In this document: positions 52,901 to 63,423 of the stretch, in pieces
Position numbering within the stretch: the stretch's first letter is position 1
Layout of the letters: every line of letters begins with the position of its first letter
Assembly (NCBI RefSeq): GCF_017591435.1
Contig: NC_059272.1
Coordinates: forward strand, 6,397,035-6,461,034
DNA length: 64,000 nt
Direction of reading: 5' to 3'
Source: Portunus trituberculatus
Taxonomy: Eukaryota; Arthropoda; Malacostraca; Decapoda; Portunidae
The notes under the pieces: generated by a model
Database searches by the model: none
What the model saw: only the letters and a program-made list of their open reading frames with translations
Told to the model about the DNA's origin: nothing
Translations under genes and position numbers: made by a program

Positions 52901-53431
52901 GATCTTCCTTAGAATACCATACTTCCTGCTGTTCTCTGTCACTACTCTCTCACCCTCTACTGTCATGTATACTAAAATCACCACCAAACTTTCACACTTC
53001 CTATGCTCACCTGTGCACTCTACCTTCACTGCTAGAATATCCTCACTCATGGCACAGCTTCCTACATCTAGTTTTTTTACTCTAAAATTCCTTTCCTTCC
53101 TATACATGATAGCTACCCCTCCTCCTACTCTGTCCTGCATCTTCCGTCCCTTTCCAATCATCACATACTCACTACCATCCACTTTCACATCATCCCTCAG
53201 GTGTGTCTCTGTCATTCCGACTAAGTCAAAATGCCACTCTTCCAGCTCCTTAGATACGTCCTCAAATTTCCCAGTGCCCCATCCTCTCACATTCACACAC
53301 CCAATCTTCATGCATCCTGACGTCCTGTGGGTACCTCCTCTTCCTTTCACATTCGCACACTCTTTTGCCGCAGGTTCCCTTTCTCTCGGTAGCCTGCTCT
53401 CTTTCATGCTTCTGTCCTCCTTTTCTCTCAT
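49933..53431 (-). pseudogene. LINE ORF2: endonuclease, reverse transcriptase, C-terminal zinc finger
   Basis: The minus-strand start near 53431 is followed by the endonuclease: KIGCVNVRGWGTGKFEDVSK, LVGMTETHLRDDVKVDGSEY, GGGVAIMYRKERN, then in a second frame from 52890 VIVMGDMNAHVGILGE and IDIVSDHNMLVLECKL. RT follows with NGKAAGLDEIPR, LKNYRPIALVNTVGKVFSGV, LYLGFLDIKKAYDRVNRRML, GVRQGCILSPTLFSLYTEEL and LLYADDVVVMSESAEE (YADD near 51168). The C-terminus (50448-49933) ends in a CxxC-H-C finger, KVCQMCDMGEDETVEHVMLE plus C. Frames change near 52850, 51810, 51560, 51376 and 50447. It nicks DNA and copies its own RNA. The clade is unassigned. Confidence 0.85.
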
Positions 53432-53514
53432 AAAAACACCCGCCCTTCCTCTTCGGATTCTATCCTATTCCTTCTTACCATCCTCCCATCGCTGAGCCCA
53501 CTCCACCAGGTTTC

Positions 53515-54625
53515 AAGCCACCCACACTTTTCCTATATTGGACATATGCACTCCGTCCTGTGTCCACACCTGTCTTCAGTCCATCTTCTCCCACAACTGC
53601 ATCCCGTCACATTTCCAGTCTTCCTGCCTTCCTATCAACTTTCCATTCACCCATCTCCTCTCCCGACCAAAAGCCTGATGCTCCTTGTCCCGCCTCTTAG
53701 GGATACACATCATCAAGGGCCTCCTGTGTACCTTGCGCTCCACCACTCTAACTATTTCCTCCATCACCCTAACTGTCTCCCGTCCTCCTATATCTTCCAG
53801 CCCGTTTCCTCCTCCCTCTATCACCACCAGGTCTTCGTGCTCCATCTGGTGGAGGGAATTCATCACCGTCTCACGGATGCCCCGGATATTGGCCCCTGGT
53901 TTGCTCTTATCCATCACCTTGTAGCCACCTTTGGACAGGGAGTATATTTCTTTTCCTATTCCTCTCATCAGGCTGTCTCCAAACAGCCACATCCTCCTAA
54001 CTTTACTCCCTGTCTTGATCCACAGTCACTTGCCATCCTGGATATACCTCCAAGATTGCCGACCTACGCCCATCCACGCCGACTCAACATTACCCTGGTC
54101 CTCCTTACCTATCTGTCCATTGACCTGTGTCTGGCTGGGGGTATCCTGTAGTTTCCTGCTCCTAGCTCCTCCCCTGGCCTCTTCCTGTACCTTCGACTCC
54201 TTACTTGCCTCCCCCAAGCTACTGTCCTCTTCCACCCTCAATTCTTCACCGCCACTCCCCTTGGCTACCACGGAGTCTGTTACAGCCTTGTTGCTGTAAG
54301 AGTGGTCAGACTCCTGTGGGGTCAGCATACATGTGGCGCCCCCTATCACCTCTACTTTTCCCTCACTACTAGGGTCAGGGACCTCCCCTGTCCTACCCGT
54401 GTCTCCCTTGTTCTTTGCTTTGCGTTTCTCCTCCCACCATGCCCTGGTAGTGTCTAGGCACTCATGGCATATGCCTATAAGGAAGTTGTTGCTCAGCAGC
54501 CTCTGGCTAGCTTCCTTTAGGCCCACACATCGCGTGTAGTACCAATCACCACAAAACTCACACGCTATAGAAGTACCCCTATTATCCACCTCACCTTTAC
54601 ATACCTTACAGTCATTATCATACAT
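53515..54625 (-). pseudogene. LINE ORF1: PHD-type zinc finger and SGNH/GDSL esterase
   Basis: One minus-strand frame starts at ATG 54625 (MYDNDCKVCKGEVDNRGTSI). A PHD-like finger follows, with CKVC, ACEFCGDWYYTRCVGL and CHEC (residues about 6-62). A charged linker comes next. After an in-frame TGA at 54026-54028 the same frame continues into an SGNH hydrolase domain: MWLFGDSLMRGIGKEIY with the nucleophile-Ser block GDSL (about 53990), EDLVVIEGGGNGLEDIGG with the Gly-Asn block, and WTQDGVHMSNIGKVW with the catalytic Asp-His pair, after a second TGA at about 53576. ORF1 proteins with PHD and esterase domains are known in CR1/L2-type LINEs; the esterase role is not settled. The lesion count is two stops. 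Confidence 0.78.
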
Positions 54626-54727
54626 CCTGCTTAATCACACAAGAAGAGAACGAAATAAACAAAGAAAATTGGGAGCAAAAAACACACCACGTCTTACCTC
54701 CTCGGCGTCAGGTCTCCTGACGAGAGG

Positions 54728-54806
54728 CTTGATCTTGGTCTTGATCTTGATTCTACAGGTGTCCCAGGATTTCTTCTGAGGCAGGCCTTAGTATTAGCAG
54801 CTCCTG
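54728..54806. repeat. right copy of long target duplication around the LINE
   Basis: The Tigger segment CTTGATCTTGGTCTTGATCT through TTAGCAGCTCCTG repeats 49799-49872. The base differences seen are CTCCTGAGG against TTCTGAGG-type and TATCGGC against TATTAGC. Confidence 0.75.
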
Positions 54807-55099
54807 GTGTATTTCAAAGCCTGTCAGCTTGCGTGATATGGCGGGGCCATCAAACTTGGAAAAAAATACCTGGATAAAACTTTGTTAAAGCGAGTTTGGT
54901 GTTCGTTAAATGAGCAGATGGTAGTAAAATAAAACCTTCGTTGTATCGAAATTTCGTTGTGTGAACCTTCGTTAAGCGAGGGTTGCCTGTATTGGTCTAA
55001 CAAAACCATGGTGCATGGTACCATCCACAGAGACAGGGTAGCCATCTCTATCTGCTCAGATGAAGAATAAGTTGGTACTATGTAAGTAATCAAATAGTA

Positions 55100-55530
55100 C
55101 AGGTAACCCCTGATTAATGAACATTCACAAAACGAAATTTCACTTCAACGAATGTTTCCTTTTGCTACCATCTGCTTGTATAACAAACACCTAACTTGCT
55201 TTAACAAAATTCTAACCAGGTAATTTTTTCCAAGTTTGAAAAACCAGCTGTATCACGCAAGCTGACAGGCTTTTGAATACACTAGCGTCTCTTGTAGACA
55301 AAACACGCACCCTCACTCCCTTACCCTTCCCTGCTCTTAGTTCAAAATAATAACAAGAGTCCAGCACCAGCTCGTCATCTCACGTTCAGCATGCCACCAA
55401 AACACCCTACAATCAGTCCTGTAATGTCACCTAGTGTTGCTGAGAAGACCAGGAAGTCTCTTACTCTCAAAGAGAAGCTGGATATCATTCACAGACACGA
55501 GAGAGGCGAGAAAACTAATAACGGAAAAGA
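55100..55530 (+). mobile_element. Tigger/pogo-type element, copy 4, 3'-truncated
   Basis: It starts CAGGTAACCCCTGATTAATG after TA and runs in the opposite orientation to copy 3. It reaches the transposase start (MPPKHPTISPVMSPSVAEK at about 55392, then RKSLTLKEKLDIIHRHERGE). It stops at GAAAACTAATA near 55530, where a LINE remnant begins. Only the N-terminal DNA-binding part of the transposase is present. Confidence 0.78.
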
Positions 55531-57230
55531 AACTTGAGATCAAGTTGCAGAGAGAAGGATAGAAACCATACGTGGGCAGTTTGGAAATCAAAGCTTTATG
55601 CCAGACTCTATCAAAAGCTGTTCATATGTCTTATGTGACAGCAAAATTTTCACTGAAATCTCTAAAAGAGGATGATCAAGACTCAGTAAGGAAAGCCAGA
55701 AGATCACCAATAGAGCGTCCTTGATAGAAGCCATACTGGCGATCAGATAGAAGATTGTGAAATGACAGTCAGGACAGATAAAACAAACTTTGGACAAGCA
55801 AGAGATTAAAGCTATAGGATGGTAGTTAGAGTGATCAGAACAGTCACCCTCTTTAGGAACAGGCTGAATGTAGGCAAACTTCCAGCAAGAAGAAAAGGTA
55901 GAAGTTGACAGACAAAGTTGAAAGATATTGGCCAGGCAAGGTGCAAGCACGGAAGCACAGTTTTTTGAGGACAATAGAAGAGACCATCAGGTCCATAAGC
56001 CTTCCGAGGGTTAAGGCCAGCAAGGGCATGGAAAACATCATTACGAGGAATTTTGATTGAAGACATGAAATAGTCAGAGGGAGGAAGAGAGGAGAGGGAC
56101 AAGCCCAGAATTATCCAAGGTGCAGTTGTTAGCAAAGATTTGAGAGAAGAGTTCAACTTTAGAGACAGAAGAGATGGCAGTGGTGCCATCAGGATGAAGT
56201 AAAGGAGGGAAAGATGAAGTAAAATTATTGGAGATGTTTTTGGCAAGATGCCAGAAGTCTCAAGGGGAGTTTAATTGAGTGTAAAAGATTTTGACATTTT
56301 CTATTTATGAAGGAGTGTTTGGCAAGCTGAAGAACAGACTTGGCATGATTCTGGGCAGAAATATAAAGTGTGTGAGATTCAGGAGATGGAAGGCCCAAGT
56401 ACCTTTTGTGAGCAACCTCTCTATAATGTATAGCACAAGAACAGGCTGTATTAAACCTAGGTTTAAAATGTTTAGGTTGAGAGAAAGAATGAGGAATGTA
56501 CGCCTCCTTGCCAGACATTATCACCTCTGTTATGTGTTCAGCACAAAGAGATGGGTCTCTGACATGGAAACAGTAATCATTCCAGGGAAAATCAGCATAA
56601 TACCTCCTCAGGTATCCCCAACTGGCAGAGGCAAAACACCACAGGTACCTCTGCTTAGGGGGATCCTATGGAGGGATTGAAGAAATAGTACAAGATATGG
56701 AAATGAGATTGAGATCGGAGGAGCCCAACAAAGATGATAGGGTAACAGCATAAGCAGAAGGATTAGAGGTAAGAAAGAGATAAAAAATGTTGGGTGTGTC
56801 TCCAAGACAGTCAGGAATACGAGTAGGGTGTTGCACCAGTTGCTCTAGGTCATGGAGGATAGCAAAATTGAAGACTAGTTTACCAGGATGGTCAGTGAAG
56901 GGAGAGGAAAAACAAAGCTAGTGGTGAATGTTGAAATCTCCAAGGATGGAGATTTCTGTGAAAGGGTAGAGGAACAGAATGTACTTCACTTTGGAAGTTA
57001 AATAGTCTATAGTCAGAGGAGTTACAGGACAGGTACACGGCACAGATAAATTTAGTTAGAGTGTTGAGTCAAAGCCAGATGGTGGAAAACTCGGAAGATT
57101 CAAGAGCGTGGGCATGAGAGCAGGTTAAGTCGTTGCGCACATAAACACAACATCCAACTTTGGAATGAAAATGAAAATAGATAAAGTAGGAGGACTTGTG
57201 ACCTGGATGTAATTTAATTCTACTTCTCTT
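55531..57230 (-). pseudogene. CR1-like LINE remnant 'LINE-E' (endonuclease and RT)
   Basis: Read on the minus strand from about 57230: VGCCVYVRNDLTCSHAHALE, ISILGDFNIHH (endonuclease GDFN, about 56965) and LEQLVQHPTRIPDCLGDTPN with DLFLTSNP-like sequence. After a linker comes RT in two frames. ORF 55812-56246 has RNDVFHALAGLNPRKAYGPD. ORF 55588-55974 has SVLAPCLANIFQLCLSTSTF, PVPKEGDCSDHSNYHPIALI and SCLSKV. RT ends before its catalytic YADD. ORF 56225-56524 is the connecting region. Numerous stops and frameshifts show an old copy. The same family recurs at 62340-63423, where the missing 3' part is found. Confidence 0.75.
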
Positions 57231-57369
57231 CATATTTTACATGTACAAGTTTTTGTTCTTATTCATTTTTAGGCAATGATACAACTGTGTGGTACAGTTT
57301 GAAGCATAGCACAACATGCAGTGTTAACTGACACACATCACAGCTGTAAGTATATGCTTCTTTTCTTCT
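57231..57369. other. short spacer between LINE-E and piggyBac remnant
   Basis: No feature is recognised. Confidence 0.3.
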
Positions 57370-58700
57370 TTTTGAGTAAAAAACAATAGCCACATTGTCT
57401 TCGGAATTTTTTATCACTTTTTTTTTATCATGTTACCCTGTCTCAACAATGAAATGTCTTCTGTAGGAAATGGCCTAAAAGAGGGATCATTATTAGGCTT
57501 CCTTAATGAAGTGTAGATATTGCTAGCATATTTCAAGATTATCTCCTCAGTTAGCTTTAGCTTGAAGTCAAAGAAGCATTTCTGTTCACCATTTGCTTTT
57601 TAAATTTTATGGCAGTTGTGTGATGCAATGTCCAGTAATCTAAGAAATATTTTCTTATAATATTTCTTCACACCTTTATGAGCTGATATTTGCACAGAGA
57701 TTATTTGAATTTCCTGTATTTGATGCACACATCTGGCTTGCTTACTTTCTGCCCTGCTACTATTACCTCTTCCATAGAATCCTCATATATTTTGTTTAGC
57801 ATATTCACATATTTCTTAGCCCTCTATTTCATGTACATCATCTTATACATGTACTGTACTACAGTTTCAGCTTTCCTCAGAACTTTTGATTTTACTTCCT
57901 GGGATAGCATTTTTCTCTTGAATCTCACAGTGCCTACTGCATCTGTTTTATCATCAAGAAGAATTTCAAACAATTCTGGTGAAGTGTAGAAATTGTCAAT
58001 TCCAAGAATGTAACCCTGATTCAGTAAGGATTGTATAGGTCTCAAAACTATCTTAGTAGGCTTTGTAAGTGTCTTATTATTTTATTTTATTTATTTTTTT
58101 TTTTCATCTGACAAGGTTTCTATTTCATAGTCATTTTTGTTTTCTTTCCTGTGTATACTAAAAGATCCGAAATATAGCTGGTGTCAGATTCAGATAAGAT
58201 ATAAGTTTCTATACCAAATCTAGCTTAATTTAGTGGAATATATCTCTTCCATTTTAGCCTACCTTTCCAGAGCAGGAGACTCACCAATGCTTACCTTTTT
58301 CTTTGCAACATAAGATGACTTGAATCTTTGTGTGAAAATATCCAGGATCTCCTTGAACTTGATCGTAGGCTCACTATCATCCTCATTGTCACAGAAATGC
58401 AGGTACTTTAGAAGACCAAATCTGTCTTTTGATATACATTTCCCCCCCCCCCCCAAAAAAAAAAAAAAAAAAAAGGGAAAAGGCTTTGTCCATAGCTGAT
58501 TGATTCTGCTAGTTATATTGAATATCATCCTCAGTTTCTGTTGTTTCTTCAGTATCAGACCGGCCATCTGGATCAACTTCTGGCTCTGATTCTGTATCAG
58601 TGGAATCACTGACACTAGATAAGTCAGAATCATCAAATTCATCCTAAAATTCATCATCCATATCCTCCACTAACAAAGCTGTCATTTCTTTGTCATGATA
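57370..58700 (-). pseudogene. piggyBac-type transposase remnant
   Basis: On the minus strand, an acidic N-terminal region (DSDLSSVSDSTDTESEPEVD, about 58640) resembles piggyBac N-termini. It is followed by SKDRFGLLKYLHFCDNEDDS and EILDIFTQRFKSSYVAKKKV (ORF 58259-58657). Further on is LLNQGYILGIDNFYTSPELF and EILLDDKTDAVGTVRFKRKM (ORF 57824-58045), the conserved DNFYTS and GTVR motifs with a catalytic Asp of the transposase. A homopolymer block (T's then G's on minus, about 58440-58480) splits the N-terminal part. Stops and frameshifts abound. Terminal repeats with TTAA were not identified, so edges are approximate. Confidence 0.75.
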
Positions 58701-59671
58701 GCCTAAGGCTAATACTTAAAGATGCACCAATGTATCAGTATCAGTATTGGCCCATTTAAGAGTATCGGTATCGGTATCGGCTTATTTTCTGCCAATACTA
58801 CCAATACAGGTAACTCGATTTATGCGTGTCTGATTTACGTGTTTATGTTATAACGCGACCGAAAAAATATAATTTATTCAATTTGCGCAATCGGTTTGTT
58901 TATACGCGATTTGGCCCAACCGTATTTTCAAACTGAGCGCCAGACGCAATTCCAAACTGCGTGCCAAAGAGTTCCGCAGCTGGCTGATAGGTGGGAGCTC
59001 CGGGGCCGGTGTCACATGCCAAAGTGTGGCCCGTGACAAAGTGTTTAGTTGCGTCTTCTGCGCATGCGCGGCTCGGGAGCGAACGACAGACACTATTATA
59101 TTATGTCATGCCTATAGCTATCACAATGTGACAAGTGATATTGTGTGAATTTAAACAATTCGATTTTTTTTTTTTATATTACAGTAGCCATTGGCTTTCA
59201 GCATGTATCGGTGGAAAGACTAGTGCCTCACTACGGTAGAAAAAGAACCAAAGAGCAGAAATATCACTATTTGTTTGATATGGGTGGCCTAAAATATGCT
59301 GTGACTGAAAACAGTGTTAATATAGCTCATTTTTCAATGATACACTAAACATGGGCCTTGAAATGTATGTCATACCTTCTCCATAATCCAGTTGGATGCT
59401 TCCATTCCACACTTTGTCACAGCAGGCCGCGGCGTCGTCTACTCCCGGATCGCGCATGCGCAGAAGACGCATCTAAACACTGTCACAGCCACACTATATC
59501 ACGGGACACCGGATCCAAGAAGCAGGTTGTTTTCTATGTTGGTATAGAAAACCTCCATAGCAACCTCCTGCTCACATACCAACCTTCATAAAATAGCATC
59601 CACAAAGATTTGTTGCTGTTGGCAGGTGGAGGTTGGTAGCCCGCCTAAAAGTGCTCATTGGCTGCCAGGAG

Positions 59672-60804
59672 CTGGATCCAAGAAACTTTAACAACGTCAG
59701 AGCAACTTCCTGCCGCGAAATGGAGTCCATGAACGCTTGGAAGGACGGTAACGAGGTTACTATCAGGTTGCTCTCAGGTTGCTAGGGTGGTGTTACTGGC
59801 TTATATATGCATTTATGTTCACATAACAACATTTCTATTAGCTTTTTACAAACCTTGCCCCCAAGAAAGCATTGTTTTGTAATGCTTAAAGTAAAATCTA
59901 ACATGGAATACCAAAAAATAAAGCAGAGATGAGATCGCCCACAGACGTGGCGGAGACTCACGGCGATTCAGCCGCTTCTTCTTTTTGTGACCCTTTTAGC
60001 TTGTCTGTTGCTTTCACCACAATATTCATGTTTCTACTCCTCTATTGCCTGCTATAATGGATAACATATCTTAGTATTCATATATGCTCATGTCATGAGG
60101 ATAACCTCGATTCTGTGGCACTGAGTGATAGTGAATTACTAATGAAATACAGCAGTATTTCATTAGTAATTCACTATCACTCAGTGCCACGGAGTCGAGG
60201 TTATCCTCATGGCATGAGCATATATGAATACTAAGATATATAAATATCGTGGTGAAAGCAACATACAAGCTAAAAGGGTCACAAGAAGAAGAAGAAGCGG
60301 CGAAGTCGCCGCGAGTCTCCACCTCGTCTGTGGGCGATCTCATCTCTGCTTTATTTTTTGGTATTCCATGCAAGATTTTACTTTATGCATTACAAAACAA
60401 TCCTTTCTTGGAGAAAAGATTTGTAAAAAGCTAATAGAAATGTTTTGTGAACATAGATGCATATGACAGTAACACCACCTTGAGAGGTGGTGTTCCCAGC
60501 GGTGGCATATATATGTAGATAAGGTGGTGAGCGTGGGATTGGGTAGACGTCCACGCGTAGGTTCGAATCCCACCACGTACAGCCTTAAAACACTTTGCCA
60601 TTTGTCGAGTGGTTTAAAGTTACCTACATGTCACCATGATACCCAGGTTCTAGGTGGTTACACTCAAGATGAGCTTGGGTGGTGGTATGGGCCCTAATAT
60701 GGGTACCACTATAAATAGAATTGCCTGCGCCACTAAGGGGCGGAAGCTGAACAGCGCTTACCATACACTCTTCAAGTGTGCCTACAGGCGCTATAGGCTT
60801 TACC

Positions 60805-60849
<45 letters not shown>

Positions 60850-60952
60850 AGAACAACCTGATAGTAATCTCGCCACCATCCCTCCAAGCATTCATGGATA
60901 CCATTTCGCGGCAGGAGATTGCTCTGACGTTGTTAAAGTTTCTTGGATCCAT
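59672..60952. repeat. large near-perfect palindrome with SINE in one arm
   Basis: The left arm 59672-60150 and the right arm 60155-60952 are inverted copies, with four bases between them at 60151-60154. The right arm contains the SINE 60488-60847; without it the arms are about 480 and 440 bp. The left arm has an extra stretch of about 35-40 bp (near 60025-60070). The innermost 80 bp match almost perfectly. Confidence 0.85.
60488..60847 (+). mobile_element. tRNA-derived SINE with poly(A) tail
   Basis: The head has A-box-like GATAAGGTGGTGAGCGTGGG and B-box GGTTCGAATCCC (about 60557). The body ends near 60806 at TAGGCTTTACCGT, followed by about 40 A's (60807-60847). A short TGAGA occurs on both sides, possibly the target duplication. 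It interrupts the right arm of the palindrome. Confidence 0.8.
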
Positions 60953-61480
60953 CTCTCGCTCTACTGCTCTTCTCGTGCCTCATTTGCAGTCTGCCAGCAC
61001 TGAGTACTGACAGAATCTCTTTATTCTGCCTATAATTTACCAAGATGGCCCCAAAACGTCCTTCATCTTCTTCTGCATGTGGGGTTAATTTTGATAAGTG
61101 GATTTTTGATAAAGTGGTAAAGCTCAGAGGAAGATGGTGACTGACTGTGGTGTGAGTGGTGAAGACAGTGAGTGACGTAGTGAGTGTTTTGTTTACGTAT
61201 TCTTTGTTTTGTTGTTTTCTCTTATTATTTTTTGCTTTCTCCTATTATTTCTTGCTTTTCCCTTTACTTTAAATACACTTCTATTTAGAATGGTAAATAA
61301 TAAAAGCATGTTAATTTAGCCAAATAAATAGAGTATTTTGTACGAATTTTTTTGGACCACATCCCGCATTCCCCCTATTATCTATTGTTTCTTATGAGAA
61401 TTACATGTTTGTTTTACGCGAATTTTGATATATGCAATGACTCTTGGAACGCATCTATCGCGTAAATCGAGAGTTACCTG

Positions 61481-61820
61481 TACTTAAAAAGAATTTATTA
61501 CTTTGTGTATCTCACTATGCAAGTTATTTTTTTCCAGCAGAATTTAGATTATAACAATAAAAATAGATTGATGATAATGCATATTGAGTCTATGGTACAA
61601 AGTAATAGAATATATTCTTTGCTAATGAATCACCACTGCTACTGTAGGTGTACAAAGCAGGTTAGTAGTGGACTCGGGATCCTGCTACATCCCTCACCTC
61701 AGAGAGAAAGAGAGAAAAGTGTGAGGACAAGAGGGCCCACATCTTGCTCACTTACATATTAAAGACTTGTGAATTTATCTGTACTTTTGTGTATTTTTTT
61801 TATATTTTTTTATTCCTTTA
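61481..61820. other. spacer, nothing recognised
   Basis: AT-rich sequence between the pogo-like element and the next LINE-A fragment. No domain is seen. Confidence 0.35.
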
Positions 61821-62339
61821 TGTGTATTTACTAGTTGTATTGTACAGGGTTCGAGGGAGCTTATAGTTTCTCATCTCTATGTTTCCATTTATCCAATTTT
61901 TCTTTAAACTTATGCACATTATGTGCATCACTCAATGCATTCCACTTTTTCACTTCTATGCAGAAAGCTGTATTTTCCAATTCCTTCACACACTGACTCA
62001 TCCTAATCTTCTTTACATGTCCTCTTGTCCTTCTAGCTTCTGTCACCAGCACCAGGTCTTCCTTGTTTATTTTTTCAATGCCATTTATTATTTTATACAC
62101 TGTTATTAAATTTCCTCGTTCTCTTCTATCTTGTAAGGCTGGCAATCCCATTTCCTTCAGCCTTTCTTCATAAGTTAGGTCCTTTAATTCTGGCACCATC
62201 TTTGTAGCTATCTTCTGGATTGTTCTAATCTTATATCTTTTTTAGAGCTTGGTGACCACACCACTGCTGCGTATTCCAGCTTAGGACATATCATGCTCGT
62301 GATAATATTTTTCCATCATATCTTTGCCCATGATTAGAA
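61821..62339 (-). mobile_element. LINE-A copy, C-terminal part, minus strand
   Basis: The minus strand encodes MVPELKDLTYEERLKEMGLP, ALQDRRERGNLITVYKIING and HVKKIRMSQCVKELENTAFC (ORF 61861-62199), the C-terminal region of the LINE-A subfamily seen in copy c. The 3' terminus (61821-61860) has the CTAGTTGTATTGTACAGGG variant and only a trace of CA. Upstream it stops at about 62339, where LINE-E begins. Confidence 0.8.
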
Positions 62340-63423
62340 TTTTTTTCTTTTTATGAAGGGAAGAGAGCTAGCCTAGGGCAAAAAAAAAAAAAAAAAAGAT
62401 TGAAAAAAAAGGTCCCCTTAAGTGCTGGCTCTCTACATCAGCCAAAATTAGGGAGGAAATGCCTCGATACCTTCCTCTTAAAAGAAGACAAGTTGTAAGA
62501 AGTCGGAAATACAGATGCAGGGAGAGAGTTCCAGAATTTACCAGTGAAAGATATGAATGATTGAGAGTACAGGTTAAGTCTTGCATTAGAGAGTTGGACA
62601 GAATAGGGATGAGAGGAAGAAAAAAGCCTTTTGCAGCAAGGCCACAGGAGGACGGGAGGCATGCAGTTAGCAAGATCAGTAGAACAGTTGTCATGAAAAT
62701 AGTGATAAAAGATAGAAAGAGACGCAACATTTCGGCGGTGAGAAAGAGGCTGAAGGTAGATAGTCAGAGAAGGAGAGTTGATGAGATGAAAAGGTTTTGA
62801 TTCCACCCTATCTAGGAAAACTGTGTGACTGGAAACCCCCAAACATGCGAAGAGTACTCCATACAGGGGCGGATAAGGCCCTTATATAGAGTAAGCAGTT
62901 GGAGGATGGAGAAAAACTGGCAGAGACGCCTCAGAACGCCTAACTTCATAGAAGCTGTTTTAGCAAGAGATGACATGTGAAGTTTCCAGTTAAGATTATG
63001 AGTAAAGGACAGACCAAGGATATTCAGTGTGGAAAAGGGAGACAGTTGAGTGTCATTGAAGAAGAGGGGATAGTTGCCTGGAAGGTTGTGTCACGTTGAT
63101 AGATGGAGGAATTGAGTTTTCGAGGCATTGAAAACTACTAGATTTTCTCTGCCCCAATCGGAAATCTTAAAAAGATCAGAAGTCAGGGGTTCTGTGGCGT
63201 CCCTGCGTTATCTGTTGACTTCAAAAGGGTTGGTCATCTCTAAAAGGACGTAGGGTGGTATCATCAGCGTAGGAGTGGATAGGGCAAGAAGTTTGGTTAA
63301 GAAGGTCATTAATGGATAATAGAGAGTGGGTTACAGGACAGAACACTGAGGAACTCCATTATTAATAGATTTAGGAGAACAGTGGCCATCTACCACAGCA
63401 GCAATAGAACGGTCAGAAAGAAT
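62340..63423 (-). pseudogene. LINE-E remnant, RT 3' half and C-terminal domain
   Basis: The minus strand, from 63423, holds decayed RT, including HSYADDTTLRPF (catalytic YADD, about 63255-63290). ORF 62438-62842 follows: SSHTVFLDRVESKPFHLINS, PLSHRRNVASLSIFYHYFHD, NARLNLYSQSFISFTGKFWN and SLPASVFPTSYNLSSFKRKV. This C-terminal domain is where CR1-like LINEs end. A T-run (A's on the minus strand) at about 62380-62410 marks the 3' end region. It complements the 55.5-57.2 kb copy, which stops before YADD; the two do not overlap much, so they could be parts of one family consensus but are separate insertions. Confidence 0.75.

Larger units (their letters stand above)
49873..54727 (-). mobile_element. 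nearly full-length LINE with PHD plus SGNH ORF1
   Basis: A 4.85-kb minus-strand LINE inserted in Tigger copy 3. The 5' leader and ORF1 are at the right (54700-53500); ORF2 with endonuclease, RT and a zinc finger lies at 53431-49933. The 3' end at about 49873 lies next to A/G-rich sequence. It is bounded by a 70-75 bp direct repeat of Tigger DNA. ORF2 has several frameshifts and ORF1 has two in-frame stops, so it is inactive but otherwise complete. Confidence 0.85.
46590..54989 (-). mobile_element. Tigger/pogo-type element, copy 3, broken by two insertions
   Basis: Three Tigger segments: 46590-46688, 49645-49872 and 54728-54989. They are collinear with copy 1 (7041-7964). The first lacks the left terminal repeat. 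The right terminus reads TTCGTTAAGCGAGGGTTGCC and is followed by TA. The first gap is filled by a mariner, the second by a LINE of about 4.85 kb. Confidence 0.8.
58807..61480. mobile_element. pogo-like TA-flanked element with internal palindrome
   Basis: The ends CAGGTAACTCGATTTATGCG and (right end, inverted) CAGGTAACTCTCGATTTACG are inverted repeats, flanked by TA on both sides. Near the right end ATGGCCCCAAAACGTCC (61045) starts MAPKRPSSSSACGV, like the N-terminus of pogo/Tigger/jerky transposases, but the frame stops after about 31 residues. The element holds a large palindrome, an outer inverted pair (59005-59078 with 59440-59511) and a SINE. Confidence 0.7.

Noticed and set aside
50335..54539. 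Long + strand ORFs (for example 50335-51099 and 51832-52320)
   Set aside because: S/F/L/H-rich shadows of the minus-strand LINE ORF1 and ORF2, with no domain of their own.
59145..59591. Two short ORFs between the inverted pairs of the pogo-like element
   Set aside because: An AG acceptor-like site precedes the first, but neither has a recognised domain. I could not support an exon.
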